Part shown: positions 9,280 to 18,581 of the stretch, piece after piece
Position numbering within the stretch: position 1 is the stretch's first letter
Layout of the letters: every line of letters starts with the position of its first letter
Source: Methylacidiphilales bacterium
GTDB taxonomy: Bacteria > Verrucomicrobiota > Verrucomicrobiia > Methylacidiphilales > UBA1321
DNA length: 64,000 bases
NCBI GenBank assembly: GCA_021272165.1
Contig: JAJSLK010000063.1
Location: forward strand, 1-64,000
Reading direction: 5' to 3'
Translations under genes and position numbers: made by a program
Notes under the pieces: generated by a model
What the model was told of the DNA's origin: nothing
Seen by the model: only the letters and a program-made list of their open reading frames with translations
The model's database searches: none

Positions 9280-10329
9280 GTGGTGAATTCGCCTTCTTCA
9301 CAATCTGTCGTGACCTTAAAGAACTTTCCGTGGACATGGCGGAACATTCTCGCGATTGCGGCGGCCCTGGTGATGTGCTGGGTGTTGCTGGATGCCGTCC
9401 TTTATTGCGACACTTCGTATCGCGCGACGTTCGGCAATAATCGATGCACGCTGGTGGGGCTTTTTCTCAGCACGTTCTGGGGTGATATCCGGGACCAGAT
9501 CAGTGGTTTCTTTTCCTCGACGCCGACGGGATCGCTGGCGGGAGAAATCACGGCGACGGAATGGACGCAATGCGTGCTGGTGCCACCGATCGTGTTCTAT
9601 CTGGTCTGGTGGCTGTGGCCCCGGCTGCGCGAATTGCCGGTGCGCGGATCGGTGACGGGATATTCGATCGTGGCGGCGGGGCTGGCGTTTTATGTGCTGG
9701 GGTACATGGCGGAAAATTATTATGTCGGCGTGATGTCGATGCAGCTTGTTTACGCAGGGCTGATCGTGCTTTTCCTCGGCTGGGTGATGATGCGGGCGCT
9801 GCTGTTTCCGTGGGCGTTTCTTTTTTTCATGTGGCCCTATGGTTTTTTCGAGGATGTGGCGTTCCAACTGCGGATGATCATGTCGAACCTGAGCCACCAC
9901 GTGCTGCTCTGGATGGGCGTGGGCAATGTGCTAAACGGGACGGCGATCATGTCGCCGCCGGGCACGAGCCCCTCCTTTGGGATCGATATCGCTGATCCAT
10001 GCAGCGGCATCCGTTCACTCTTCGCGCTGGTGATGATCGCGGCGCTCTACGCCTTTCTTTCCTTCCGTCACACGTGGCAGAAGGTGGTGATTGTCCTGGT
10101 GTCGTTGCCGCTGGTGATTCTGGGAAATCTGGTGCGCATCCTGATGCTGACGATCGCGAACATCCATTTCGGTGAGGCGTTCGCGCTCGGCACCAACGAC
10201 CATCCTTCGTGGTTTCATGAAGGTGCGGGTTATCTGGTTTACATCATCAATTTTGCCGGATTGATCGGCCTGGGCACGATTTTGTCGCGGTTGGGATCGC
10301 ATCCTGAAAAGGAGAAAACGGCTGCATGA
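9280..10329 (+). CDS. Exosortase
   Basis: A 349-residue multi-spanning protein with the exosortase catalytic triad: Cys241 in DPCSGIRSL, Arg286 in LGNLVRI and His313 in WFHEGAGYLVY. Exosortases are membrane transpeptidase-like enzymes that process PEP-CTERM-type tailed proteins and are usually linked to exopolysaccharide loci, as here. It starts with GTG (9280, with a second GTG next to it). The stop overlaps the EpsI-domain gene start by 4 nt. No PEP-CTERM substrate gene is recognisable in this window, so substrates would lie elsewhere in the genome. Confidence 0.92.
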   Translation: MVNSPSSQSVVTLKNFPWTWRNILAIAAALVMCWVLLDAVLYCDTSYRATFGNNRCTLVGLFLSTFWGDIRDQISGFFSSTPTGSLAGEITATEWTQCVLVPPIVFYLVWWLWPRLRELPVRGSVTGYSIVAAGLAFYVLGYMAENYYVGVMSMQLVYAGLIVLFLGWVMMRALLFPWAFLFFMWPYGFFEDVAFQLRMIMSNLSHHVLLWMGVGNVLNGTAIMSPPGTSPSFGIDIADPCSGIRSLFALVMIAALYAFLSFRHTWQKVVIVLVSLPLVILGNLVRILMLTIANIHFGEAFALGTNDHPSWFHEGAGYLVYIINFAGLIGLGTILSRLGSHPEKEKTAA

Positions 10330-11096
10330 GTTCTCCCTTCGAAATCAGCCCGGTAAAGAGCGTGATCGTTTTGGTGCTGGGCCTTTTGACTGTGATCGTT
10401 TGCTGGACGATTCCACCGGCCAAGGAGGCGGATGATACCGGGGTGGTGATGGATCTGCCGTTCCAGATCGGGCCGCTCTTCGGATTTCATGAGGATGTGA
10501 GCAAGGCGGAGCTGGAAATCCTGCCTCCGGACACGACGTTCGCCCGCAAGAGTTACGGGGCTATCGGTTCCGATCAACTGGACCGGATTCTTTGCTCAAT
10601 TGTTTTGAGCGGACGGGAAAAGCGAAGTATTCACCGGCCCGAGCGATGCCTGCCAGGTCAAGGCTGGAATGTGATCGGCTCGAACGTGGTCGACGTGCCT
10701 TTGGCCTCAGGTCATCCGCTGAAAGTGATGGCGTTGCTGTTGAACCGACCGGTGACCTTGTCCAACGGGACGATCTCGCACCTGGAGGCTTATTATCTCT
10801 ACTGGTATGTGGGGCGAAATGTGACGACGCCGTATAGTTTTCAGCGCGTGATGCTGACCAACTGGGACCTGATTGTGCACCGGGCCAACCAGCGCTGGGC
10901 CTATGTCATCGTGATGGCGCCCATCACCGAGGGTTTTTTACCGAACGGACGGACCGCCGACCAGACGCTGTTTATGCTCAAGCAATTCATCCGTGCGAGT
11001 GTCCCCTCTTTTGTGAAAATGGAGATGCCGAGTTTCCAGTCAGCCGGGATTTCCCCGAAGCAGGTTGAAGCCGGGCTTTACGCCACGGGCCACTAA
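10326..11096 (+). CDS. Exosortase-associated EpsI-domain protein
   Basis: A 256-residue protein with one N-terminal membrane segment (SVIVLVLGLLTVIVCW) and an exported domain containing SIHRPERCLPGQGW, the conserved core of the EpsI/DUF3485 family. EpsI proteins are found fused to or next to exosortases. The ATGA overlap with the exosortase gene means co-translation. Its biochemical role is not established; context suggests assembly or export of the polysaccharide coupled to protein sorting. Its stop overlaps the stop of the convergent GT2 gene. Confidence 0.9.
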   Translation: MSSPFEISPVKSVIVLVLGLLTVIVCWTIPPAKEADDTGVVMDLPFQIGPLFGFHEDVSKAELEILPPDTTFARKSYGAIGSDQLDRILCSIVLSGREKRSIHRPERCLPGQGWNVIGSNVVDVPLASGHPLKVMALLLNRPVTLSNGTISHLEAYYLYWYVGRNVTTPYSFQRVMLTNWDLIVHRANQRWAYVIVMAPITEGFLPNGRTADQTLFMLKQFIRASVPSFVKMEMPSFQSAGISPKQVEAGLYATGH

Positions 11097-11962
11097 TTCA
11101 TCCGCGTGGACCAGTAGAAGGTGGGCCGCGCGACCTCGAAATGGACGCGCTTTTGCGGGCTGGTGCGGGTGTGGATGTCGTAAGTGAAAGGCTGGGGACG
11201 GTAGAGTCCGTGCCAGAGGCGGCGCAGGCGATGATGCAGCACCCATAGCCGGCTCAACGGCTGGCTCCAGCGCGGCGCCTCAGCCGCCAGGGCACGATGC
11301 TCCTCAACCGCACGCGGCAAGAGGCCAAGGTTTTCACCGTTATCAACAAAAGTGGCAAGATATCGGCGGAGAACATCCATCCGGGCACCCGACTGGATGA
11401 TTCGCAGCATGAGCGCGGCATCACCAGCCATGCGCCAGCGGGTGTCAAAGGTAGTGGCGTGATCGAGGAGAAATTGACGGCGAAAAAATGTGGCGCAACT
11501 GAGCGTGGCGAGATGACAGATCCAGGTGTGATAAAGATGAGGTACGAGGACCTGGCGGCTGCAGAGATAACCGCCATCCTCGTTCACAACAGCGGCGTCG
11601 CCGAAGAGAACATCCGTTTGGGGATGAACGCGAAAATAATCGGCCACGAGTGCCAGCGTGCCGGGCAGGTATTGCTCGTCGCAATTGAGCCAGCAGATGA
11701 TGTTGCCGGTAGCCTTGTCCCAACCGCGATTGATGGCGTCGTACATGCCACTGTCTTTTTCGCTGACGAGCCGGACGTTGGGGAAAGATTGGAGTGCCTC
11801 GGCAACTTCGGAGCCGGAGAGTGCATCCTGGACGATGTGCTCCACGGTGAAGCCGGGGCCGGATTGGTCAGCGACCGAGGCGGCGCAGAGCCGCAGCCAG
11901 TCGGCCTGCTTATAGCTGGGAGTGACGACGGAAATGGTAAGGGGAAGAAGGGACTGGGTCAT
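11093..11962 (-). CDS. Glycosyltransferase family 2
   Basis: Start placed at MTQSLLPLTISVVTPSYKQ (11962); the longer track start lies inside the upstream WecG-type gene. The 289-residue protein has the GT-A N-terminus, a DSGMYDAINRGWDKATG motif and WLNCDEQYLPGTL (DxD-like metal site), which resemble WcaE-type GT2 enzymes. It would act on the cytoplasmic face in repeat-unit assembly. It begins 2 nt after the stop of the WecG/TagA-type gene, so they form an operon. It converges on the EpsI gene, with their stop codons overlapping. Confidence 0.86.
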   Translation of the reverse strand: MTQSLLPLTISVVTPSYKQADWLRLCAASVADQSGPGFTVEHIVQDALSGSEVAEALQSFPNVRLVSEKDSGMYDAINRGWDKATGNIICWLNCDEQYLPGTLALVADYFRVHPQTDVLFGDAAVVNEDGGYLCSRQVLVPHLYHTWICHLATLSCATFFRRQFLLDHATTFDTRWRMAGDAALMLRIIQSGARMDVLRRYLATFVDNGENLGLLPRAVEEHRALAAEAPRWSQPLSRLWVLHHRLRRLWHGLYRPQPFTYDIHTRTSPQKRVHFEVARPTFYWSTRMN

Positions 11963-11964
11963 GA

Positions 11965-12738
11965 TCAGGAAGCACGGTCGAGTGGAAAGCGGCGCAGGCC
12001 GGTCCATTGGAGAAAGAGGCGTCCGACAAAAAGCGGGTTGTTTTTGAAGTACCGTTTCCAGAGCCGGCGCGGTTCCTGATAGAGGCGATAGAGCCATTCG
12101 AAGCCGCTGCGTTGAATCCAGCGCGGGGCTTGTTTAATGCGGCCGCTGAGGAGATCGAAGGCGGCGCCAACGCCGACCATGAGGGTAGTGTCGAGCCCGG
12201 GAAGGGCCTCGGCCATAAAGGTTTCCTGTTTCGGTGTGCTGAGGCCGACCCAGATGATGTCAGGTTTGCTCTGGGCAACCAGGGTGCGCAGCTCTTCTTT
12301 TTCAGCGTCGTTCAACGGGCGAAACGGAGGGGTGTAGGTGCCGACGACGTGGAGTTTCGGAAAGCGGGCGCGAAGGGAATCGGCGAGTTGAAGCGCGACG
12401 CCGGGAGCGCCGCCGTAGTAGAAATGGCGCCATTGGGTTTCCTCGGAGACACGACTGATTTCGAGCATGAGATCGGGGCCATAAACGCGGTTCATGTCGC
12501 GGTGGCCGTTCAGCCGACCCATCCAAACCATGGGCATGCCGTCGGGGGTGTTGAGGTAGGCGCCATTAAGAATGGTGCGGAAGCGGGGATTTTCCTGCGC
12601 CTCGGAAACGCCATGGACGCCGGTGACGCAAACATAGCCCTTGGCACGTGCGGCGATGGCGCGGCGAAAGGCTTCCACCGCCGAAGGGAGATTCAGCGGG
12701 CTGATGCGGACGCCCAAGACATTGACGCAGTTGTCCAT
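11965..12738 (-). CDS. WecG/TagA/CpsF family glycosyltransferase
   Basis: A 257-residue protein with NTPDGMPMVWMGRL, FYYGGAPGV and PDIIWVGLSTPKQETFM, all hallmarks of the WecG/TagA/CpsF family that transfers ManNAc or ManNAcA-like sugars to a lipid-linked acceptor. The track ORF begins at a GTG (12744), but the ATG at 12738 has GGAG five bases upstream and is preferred. It is followed 2 nt after its stop by the GT2 gene. It probably adds the second sugar of the repeat unit. Confidence 0.9.
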   Translation of the reverse strand: MDNCVNVLGVRISPLNLPSAVEAFRRAIAARAKGYVCVTGVHGVSEAQENPRFRTILNGAYLNTPDGMPMVWMGRLNGHRDMNRVYGPDLMLEISRVSEETQWRHFYYGGAPGVALQLADSLRARFPKLHVVGTYTPPFRPLNDAEKEELRTLVAQSKPDIIWVGLSTPKQETFMAEALPGLDTTLMVGVGAAFDLLSGRIKQAPRWIQRSGFEWLYRLYQEPRRLWKRYFKNNPLFVGRLFLQWTGLRRFPLDRAS

Positions 12739-12786
12739 GGTCACTCCATCGTAATAAGGGGGGCGTAGGATGTCGATTTCTGCGGG

Positions 12787-13959
12787 TCAGGCGAGCCAGG
12801 CAAAGAAGTTGCGAAATCTTTTTTCCCAGGTGTGGCAGGCGATGCTGCGCCGCCAGGCGGCCTGGGCGATTTTCAGGCATTCCCCGGGACGGCTGCGGTA
12901 ATAGCTGTAAATTTCGACGAGTTCCTCCAGGGAAGAGTAGCAGAGGATTTCCTTCCCCAGCTCGTAATGCTGGACCAGTTCCCAATTGAATTGCGTGAGA
13001 TAGCAGGAGCCGACGCCAGGACATTCGAAGTCCCGTCCCTTGGTGCAGGTGAGGCGCGACATGGGAACGGATGTGCCCATGCCGAGATTGATCATGGAGG
13101 AACGGAAAACGGAGTTGGCGTCGTCGACCCACCGGCTGTTGGGCCAGCCGGAACCGAAGCAGGTGACGGAAACACCGCGCGCGGCGAGATCGTCAATGAG
13201 CTGCTTGCGCTCCGCTTTCATGGCGCCGAGGAAAGTCATTTCATGGCGGAATTCATCGATGGACTTGGGGATGTCGAGGTTGTCGAACCGGCGTACGCCC
13301 TGGGGCATATAATAGACGGGAAGCTGGCGGCTGTAATACCAGTCGAGGGTCTTGTGGCCGTTGGTGAGGTTGATGTCGAAGAAGCGGGCCCAGTGGCCGT
13401 AGTTCTGCTCGGCGAAGAGATGGTAGTCGATGAAATGGGTTTGGTCATCAAGGCTCAGGCCGACGAGCGGACAGGAAAATTGTCTGCGGATGATCTGAAA
13501 GATTTCCTCGCTGAGAAATTGTGGCTTTAAATAGAGAAAGACGAGGGAGGGATCGACGTTTTTGATGCGGTCGACGTAATCGCGCAGGACGGGAACGATT
13601 TGCCGGCGCTGTTCGGCGAACGAGGCGTCCTTGATATGGGGATGCAGGTTAAGCGAATGGACTGGGCATATTTTTTCGAGCTCGGGGATGAGGTAGTAAT
13701 CTTCCCAGGTGATGTCGGCGATGAAAACGATGCTGGAGGGAACGGGCGCGCCCATCCGCCGAAGGGGCGGGGCGGGCGCGGGCTTTTTGTCCATCAGGAT
13801 ACGGGAGGCCTCGAGGAGGCTCCGGGTGTATTGCTCCGAAAAGGCCTGCCCCTTGCGGGCGAGCCACCAACGCTGCACGGGCCCGCGCAGCAGGAATCTC
13901 ATCAGCCAGGAGCGAATGAATTTTACCACGGGGGATGGATAGTCGGAATCAGGGGCCAA
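12787..13959 (-). CDS. CgeB-like glycosyltransferase
   Basis: A protein of up to 390 residues with FLGAMKAERKQLIDDLAARGV, CFGSGWPN and a C-terminal KGRDFECPGVGSCYLTQFN, matching the CgeB-like GT4 clade in which a C-terminal domain binds the nucleotide sugar. The track start at 13959 is a TTG; GTG 13929 and ATG 13902 are alternatives, and none has a clear ribosome binding site. It is on the same strand as the WecG and GT2 genes and probably part of the same polysaccharide set. Sugar specificity is unknown. Confidence 0.75.
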   Translation of the reverse strand: MAPDSDYPSPVVKFIRSWLMRFLLRGPVQRWWLARKGQAFSEQYTRSLLEASRILMDKKPAPAPPLRRMGAPVPSSIVFIADITWEDYYLIPELEKICPVHSLNLHPHIKDASFAEQRRQIVPVLRDYVDRIKNVDPSLVFLYLKPQFLSEEIFQIIRRQFSCPLVGLSLDDQTHFIDYHLFAEQNYGHWARFFDINLTNGHKTLDWYYSRQLPVYYMPQGVRRFDNLDIPKSIDEFRHEMTFLGAMKAERKQLIDDLAARGVSVTCFGSGWPNSRWVDDANSVFRSSMINLGMGTSVPMSRLTCTKGRDFECPGVGSCYLTQFNWELVQHYELGKEILCYSSLEELVEIYSYYRSRPGECLKIAQAAWRRSIACHTWEKRFRNFFAWLA

Positions 13960-13998
13960 GTCTATTCTGAAACTCGGGAAACGGGGGCGTGCTCGGCC

Positions 13999-14811
13999 CT
14001 ATTTCCAGGGAGTGTTATCCCGCGGCCGTTGAGAACCATAATAACTGCCGAGCGTCTGCGCCCAACGACGAAGAAGCGTGCCCAACGGCATTTTGCCGTA
14101 GAGGTATCGCTTGGTCAGCGAGCTAAAGCCCAGGGCAAGATCGCGGAGGGTTTGAGGTTGAGGCATACCGGCGAGAGCATCGGAATAGCCCTTGCGGAAC
14201 ATGTAACGCAGCGAGTACTTGGTCAGATTGATGGTGAGGGCGCGGGGAATGAGAGCGATCTGAAAACCACGGGCCATGATTGCATCGAGCCAGGCGCGAT
14301 CTTCGGCCGTGCGGATGGTTTCGTCAAACGGGACTTCCTGCCAGGCACTGCGGCGGTAAAGGGCATTGCCATTCCCACAAATGGCTTCGACCTGCCGGTA
14401 AGTCTCCCGGGTAAAATAACGGATGGTTTCGTCGTTGTAGGCTTTCTTGCCGTCAAAGGTATTGGGACCATAACCCGCGACCACCTGCGCAGGAAACTCG
14501 CGGGCGGCCGAGCGGATAATTTCCAGAAATTGGGGCGCCGTGGGGATGGAATGTGAACTGATGACGTGAACCCAGGGATTACGCGCGGCCTGAAAACCCA
14601 GGTTGAGCGATTTGCTGTAGCTGAACGGCGGCGGAGCATGAACGATCCGGGCACCCCGCTCGGCGGCGATGGACAGCGTGGCATCGGTCGAGCCGGAATC
14701 GACGATCACATATTCGTCGGCGGGCGTGAGTTCGATGCCGGAAAGGACACGGTCCAGCGTCCGGGCGGAGTTGAAGGTGCGGATTAAAATGGAAATGCCG
14801 TAGGGCTCCAT
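13999..14811 (-). CDS. Glycosyltransferase family 2
   Basis: Start set at MEPYGISILIRTFN (14811), which has GAGG just upstream; the long N-terminal extension in the track runs into the divergent gene. The 270-residue protein has SILIRTFNSARTLDRVL, VIVDSGSTDATLSIA and a TAEDRAWLDAIMARGF motif (the catalytic ED region of GT-A enzymes). It resembles rhamnosyltransferase-like GT2 proteins. It is divergent from the DUF268-like gene at 14948. Confidence 0.86.
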   Translation of the reverse strand: MEPYGISILIRTFNSARTLDRVLSGIELTPADEYVIVDSGSTDATLSIAAERGARIVHAPPPFSYSKSLNLGFQAARNPWVHVISSHSIPTAPQFLEIIRSAAREFPAQVVAGYGPNTFDGKKAYNDETIRYFTRETYRQVEAICGNGNALYRRSAWQEVPFDETIRTAEDRAWLDAIMARGFQIALIPRALTINLTKYSLRYMFRKGYSDALAGMPQPQTLRDLALGFSSLTKRYLYGKMPLGTLLRRWAQTLGSYYGSQRPRDNTPWK

Positions 14812-14947
14812 GTGCCTCATTGGAACAGAAAATCGAACCCAGCGCACGCCGTCTCCCGAAGAGAAGCCAATATCGGCCCCCTTTCGGGCGTGACCCGCAC
14901 AGGTTTTTCGGCCAGCCTTTTCCGGCATTTGGTCACCCTTGAAATCC

Positions 14948-15745
14948 ATGCTCCGCAAGATCCTGACCCGGCTGACCCATCTCGGTTTCAACACCCGAAA
15001 GTTCCGCGTGAGCCTCCGCAACTGGGGCGGCTTCAGGCGAGACCTGCGCGAATTCAAGCGGCAGCAGGCGGTATCATCCATCGTTTTCGCCAATGGGCCG
15101 CTTTATCCGTGCCTGGCCGACAAGGAGGAGTCAGGGGGCACGGCCAAGGGGCACTATTTTCACCTGGACCTGTTGATCGCGCGAAAAATTTACCAGCGAA
15201 AACCGCGACGTCATCTCGACGTTGGATCGAGAATCGACGGGTTCGTCGCGCATGTCGCCGCTTTCCGGGAAATCGAGATCATCGACATCCGTCCGCTGGA
15301 AAAAGGCGTGACCCATATCAAAGTGCAGTGCGCCGATCTGACCGGGGACCTGCCGCCGGAATTGATCGGCTGTTGCGATTCGCTCTCCTGCCTGCACGCC
15401 TTGGAGCATTTCGGCCTCGGGCGCTACGGCGATCCGATCAAATACACCGGCTATCTGGACGGCTTGATCAACATTCATCATATCCTGGAGCCGGGTGGAA
15501 AATTTTATTTTGGAACTCCGATGGGACCGCAGCGGGTGGAGTTCAATGCCCATCGCGTTTTTTCCGCGCGCTATCTTTGGGAGCTGCTGATGCCCTCCTA
15601 TCGAATCGATACGTTTTCCTTTGTTGACGACGCCGGAGACCTGCACGAGGACATCGACCTCAAGACGCCCGATTTGCAGAAGAAGATCGACGATAATTTC
15701 GGCTGCGACCATGGCTGCGGAATTTTTGAGCTCACGAGGCGCTAA
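14948..15745 (+). CDS. DUF268-like / SAM-methyltransferase-fold protein
   Basis: ATG 14948 (MLRKILTRLTHLGFN) gives 265 residues; the track begins three codons earlier at a TTG. HLDVGSRIDGFVAHVAAF resembles a methyltransferase motif I, and SLSCLHALEHFGLGRYGD with GGKFYFGTPMG resembles motifs of the DUF268 family often found in polysaccharide clusters. A role in glycan modification such as O-methylation is likely, but the substrate is not evident. It is the last gene of the exopolysaccharide locus before the feo genes. Confidence 0.7.
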   Translation: MLRKILTRLTHLGFNTRKFRVSLRNWGGFRRDLREFKRQQAVSSIVFANGPLYPCLADKEESGGTAKGHYFHLDLLIARKIYQRKPRRHLDVGSRIDGFVAHVAAFREIEIIDIRPLEKGVTHIKVQCADLTGDLPPELIGCCDSLSCLHALEHFGLGRYGDPIKYTGYLDGLINIHHILEPGGKFYFGTPMGPQRVEFNAHRVFSARYLWELLMPSYRIDTFSFVDDAGDLHEDIDLKTPDLQKKIDDNFGCDHGCGIFELTRR

Positions 15746-15951
15746 GAGGCGGGCAACCGGGACAGGTGCCTGAGACAAGTGCTTGCCCGAAAGGTCGTTC
15801 CGAGCCGGGCACGACATTTCTGTATACTGGGCAAAGTACCGTCAAAGTTTCGCAACGGAACGACAACCTCAAAACGGGGTTCTGTTAGGTTAATTGTAAT
15901 GAATTCCGTCTCCGGCCATCTCGATCCTTGCGGCGAAGAAATGAGAGAGGG
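15746..15951 (+). promoter_or_regulatory. Intergenic region upstream of feoA
   Basis: No gene is seen in these 206 bases. A loose inverted repeat (CGGGCAA...TTGCCCG) follows the DUF268-like gene and may act as a terminator. An AT-rich stretch TTAATTGTAATGAATTCC upstream of feoA is a weak candidate for a Fur-type site, but the match to the classical box is poor. GAGAGAGGG just before ATG 15952 is the ribosome binding site of feoA. Confidence 0.3.
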
Positions 15952-16185
15952 ATGAAAACACCCGCCCTGGCATCGTTGAAAGCCGGGCAAAAAGGCCGTA
16001 TTGCGTCCATTGGACTGGAATCGCGAAACCGGCGGCGGCTGCTGGAGATGGGGCTGATCGCGGGAAGGGAATTTACGCTGGTGCGATTTGCGCCGCTGGG
16101 CGATCCGATGGAATTGAAGATCGGCGGGTCGCATCTTTCCCTGCGCAAGGACGAGGCCCGGCACATTCTGGTGGAGGTTTTATGA
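15952..16185 (+). CDS. feoA: Ferrous iron transport protein A
   Basis: A 77-residue SH3-like protein (MKTPALASLKAGQKGRIASI) with LLEMGLIAGREFTLVRFAPLGDP, diagnostic of FeoA. The track start (15928) adds eight residues; ATG 15952 has GAGAGAGGG just upstream. FeoA is a small cytoplasmic partner required for FeoB-dependent ferrous iron uptake. Its stop overlaps the feoB start by 4 nt (TTATGA), so the two are co-translated. Confidence 0.95.
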   Translation: MKTPALASLKAGQKGRIASIGLESRNRRRLLEMGLIAGREFTLVRFAPLGDPMELKIGGSHLSLRKDEARHILVEVL

Positions 16186-18305
16186 GGCTGCCGACGGTGG
16201 AATCACTGGCGGAGATCGCCAACCCGGTGGGCGGAGTTGCCCTGGCAGGAAACCCAAATTCGGGGAAGTCGACGCTTTTCAATGCGCTGACCGGCCTGCG
16301 GCAGAAGGTGGCAAATTATCCGGGAGTAACGGTGGAGAAAAAGACAGGGCGTTTTTACGGCATCCACGGCCGGGCGATGGATCTGCTCGACCTGCCGGGC
16401 ACTTATAGTTTGCAGACACGCTCGCCGGACGAGGAAGTGAGCCGCGACGTATTGCTGGGCCGCCGGGCGGATACACCGCCGCCGCGGGCGATCGTTTGCG
16501 TGGCCGATGCGACCAATCTGGAGCGAAATCTTTACCTGGTGGCGCAATTGGCGGAACTCGACGTGCCGCTGGTGTTGGCGTTGAATATGGTCGATCTGGC
16601 GGAAAAGCAGGGCATCCGGATCGATGTGAATTTGCTGGAGAAAAATCTGGGTATTCCCGTGGTGCCGGCCGTGGCAAGCGCGGGTGTGGGCCTGCAGGAG
16701 ATCAAGCAGCTTCTCTCCGGGGAAAAGCTTTTGCTGCCGAAATTCCGCGCACCGATGCCGGAAGCGGTCGCGGCGGAAGCGGAGGAGTTGGTGGAAAGAC
16801 TTCTGCTGAGCCCCCTGCCGGTGCCGTTGGGTCGAGCCTATTCGGAGGCGCTGCTTTTGCTGAGCCTCGACAATGAGGCCGAACTGCTGGACGTGGCGCC
16901 GTCGGCTGTACTCGCCGCCGCGGCCGAAGCGGCGCAGGGACGGCTAAAGGCAACGGGAATCGATCCGGCGTCGGCGATCATTGAGGCGCGCTACGCCTGG
17001 ATCCACCAGGCCTGCGCCGAGGCGGTGCGGAAACCGACGGAGCAGCCTGCGACATTTTCCGACACGATCGACAATGTGCTGACACACAAGGTCTGGGGCT
17101 GGTTGGCGCTGGCGGTGGTTTTCGGGCTGATGTTTTTCTGCATTTTCACCGTGGCGAATTATCCGATGAACTGGATCAACGCGGCCGTGAGCTGGTTGGC
17201 CGGTACGGCGCGGGCGCTGATGCCGCCGGGCGACCTGCGCAGCCTGATCACGGACGGGGTGATCGCGGGGGTGGGCGGCGTGGTGGTGTTCCTGCCGCAA
17301 ATCCTGATTCTTTTCTTTTTCCTGGGACTGCTCGAGGACACCGGCTACATGGCGCGGGCGGCATTCATCATGGACCGGGTGATGAGCCGCGTGGGGCTGC
17401 ACGGAAAATCGTTCATTCCGCTGCTGAGTTCGTTTGCGTGCGCGATCCCGGGCATCATGGCGACGCGGACAATCGAGAACAAAAAGGACCGGCTGGTGAC
17501 GATCCTGATCGCACCGCTGATGAGCTGCTCGGCCCGGCTGCCCGTTTACAGCCTACTGATCGGCGCGATGATCCCCGACGACAAGGTGCCGTCGCTGGCC
17601 AAGGCGGGAATCATGCTGGCGATGTATTTCTTCGGCATCGCCGCGGCGTTCATGATGGCGAGCCTGTTCAAGAGCACGCTCTTCCGGAATGAGACGCCGC
17701 TCCTGCTGCTCGAATTGCCGCCGTACCGGATGCCGCAACTGCGGACCATCGCGATGCGGATGTGGGAGCGGGCGACTATTTTCCTGAAACGCGCCGGGAC
17801 GGTGATCCTGGCGATTTCGATCCTGCTCTGGGCGCTGGCGACTTATCCGAAGCCAACCGATCCGAATGCCGGCAAGGCGGAGGCTCTTTCCCACAGCATG
17901 GCGGGCCAGATCGGTCATGTGATGGAGCCGGTGATCCGGCCTCTCGGTTACGACTGGAAGATCGGGATCGGGCTGCTCTCCTCCTTCGCGGCGCGAGAGG
18001 CGTTCGTGGGGACGATGGCCGTGGTCTACAATGTGGGCGAGGATGACGCGAATTCGGTTTCGCTGCGGCACGCCCTCCAGAGCCAGCAACGCCCCGACGG
18101 CTCGCCCGTTTTCTCGCCGCTGGTCTGTGTGAGCCTGATGGTCTATTACGCGCTGGCGATGCAGTGCATGAGCACGGTGGCTGTGGTCCGCCGCGAAACC
18201 AACGGCTGGAAGTGGCCGCTCTTCCTGGTCGCCTACATGACCGGGCTGGCTTACCTCGCGGCGCTTTTCATCTATCAGATCGGACATCTTTTTCACCTGG
18301 GATAA
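16182..18305 (+). CDS. feoB: Ferrous iron transporter FeoB
   Basis: A 707-residue protein with an N-terminal G domain: G1 GNPNSGKST at 23-31, G3 DLPGTYSL and G4-like NMVD. The C-terminal membrane domain carries the Gate motif regions GLLEDTGYMARAAFIMDR and SFACAIPGIMATRTI. FeoB imports Fe2+ across the inner membrane with GTP hydrolysis. Length is close to the usual 700-780 residues. It sits in a feoA-feoB-small Cys-rich protein operon, probably iron-regulated. Confidence 0.97.
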   Translation: MRLPTVESLAEIANPVGGVALAGNPNSGKSTLFNALTGLRQKVANYPGVTVEKKTGRFYGIHGRAMDLLDLPGTYSLQTRSPDEEVSRDVLLGRRADTPPPRAIVCVADATNLERNLYLVAQLAELDVPLVLALNMVDLAEKQGIRIDVNLLEKNLGIPVVPAVASAGVGLQEIKQLLSGEKLLLPKFRAPMPEAVAAEAEELVERLLLSPLPVPLGRAYSEALLLLSLDNEAELLDVAPSAVLAAAAEAAQGRLKATGIDPASAIIEARYAWIHQACAEAVRKPTEQPATFSDTIDNVLTHKVWGWLALAVVFGLMFFCIFTVANYPMNWINAAVSWLAGTARALMPPGDLRSLITDGVIAGVGGVVVFLPQILILFFFLGLLEDTGYMARAAFIMDRVMSRVGLHGKSFIPLLSSFACAIPGIMATRTIENKKDRLVTILIAPLMSCSARLPVYSLLIGAMIPDDKVPSLAKAGIMLAMYFFGIAAAFMMASLFKSTLFRNETPLLLLELPPYRMPQLRTIAMRMWERATIFLKRAGTVILAISILLWALATYPKPTDPNAGKAEALSHSMAGQIGHVMEPVIRPLGYDWKIGIGLLSSFAAREAFVGTMAVVYNVGEDDANSVSLRHALQSQQRPDGSPVFSPLVCVSLMVYYALAMQCMSTVAVVRRETNGWKWPLFLVAYMTGLAYLAALFIYQIGHLFHLG

Positions 18306-18308
18306 GAC

Positions 18309-18482
18309 ATGAATATTCAGGACGTCGTCGTGGCCGTGATTGTGTCGCTGGCGCTGCTTTATCTGGTGCGCTACTTCTGGCCGCGGAAAAAGGGCGGTGC
18401 CTGCCAGTGCGACTGCGGGCTTAATAAGCACACCCTGACAAAGAGCCCGGCGGAACGTATTCAGGACTCACGTCCAGAGTAG
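18309..18482 (+). CDS. FeoB-associated Cys-rich membrane protein
   Basis: Too short for the ORF track. ATG 18309 begins 3 nt after the feoB stop and encodes 57 residues: one membrane helix (VVVAVIVSLALLYLVRYFW), a basic PRKKGG stretch and a CQCDCG cluster. This layout is that of the small FeoB-associated Cys-rich proteins found downstream of feoB in many bacteria. They are thought to support iron transport by an unknown mechanism. Confidence 0.85.
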   Translation: MNIQDVVVAVIVSLALLYLVRYFWPRKKGGACQCDCGLNKHTLTKSPAERIQDSRPE

Positions 18483-18581
18483 GCAAGGGCCACTGGTGGA
18501 TGATGCTTTTGGGTAGCGTCCCTATTTGGAAAAAACTACGCTCTGGGATTCCAGTGGAGGAGCCGGACTTCGCGAAAGAAA

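Noticed and set aside
15870-15950. Strong Fur box before feoA
   Set aside because: The AT-rich stretch only loosely resembles the consensus; kept as a weak note, not a called site.
17553-18431. 292-aa minus-strand ORF over feoB
   Set aside because: Shadow of feoB, with His/Arg/Gln-rich sequence and no motif.
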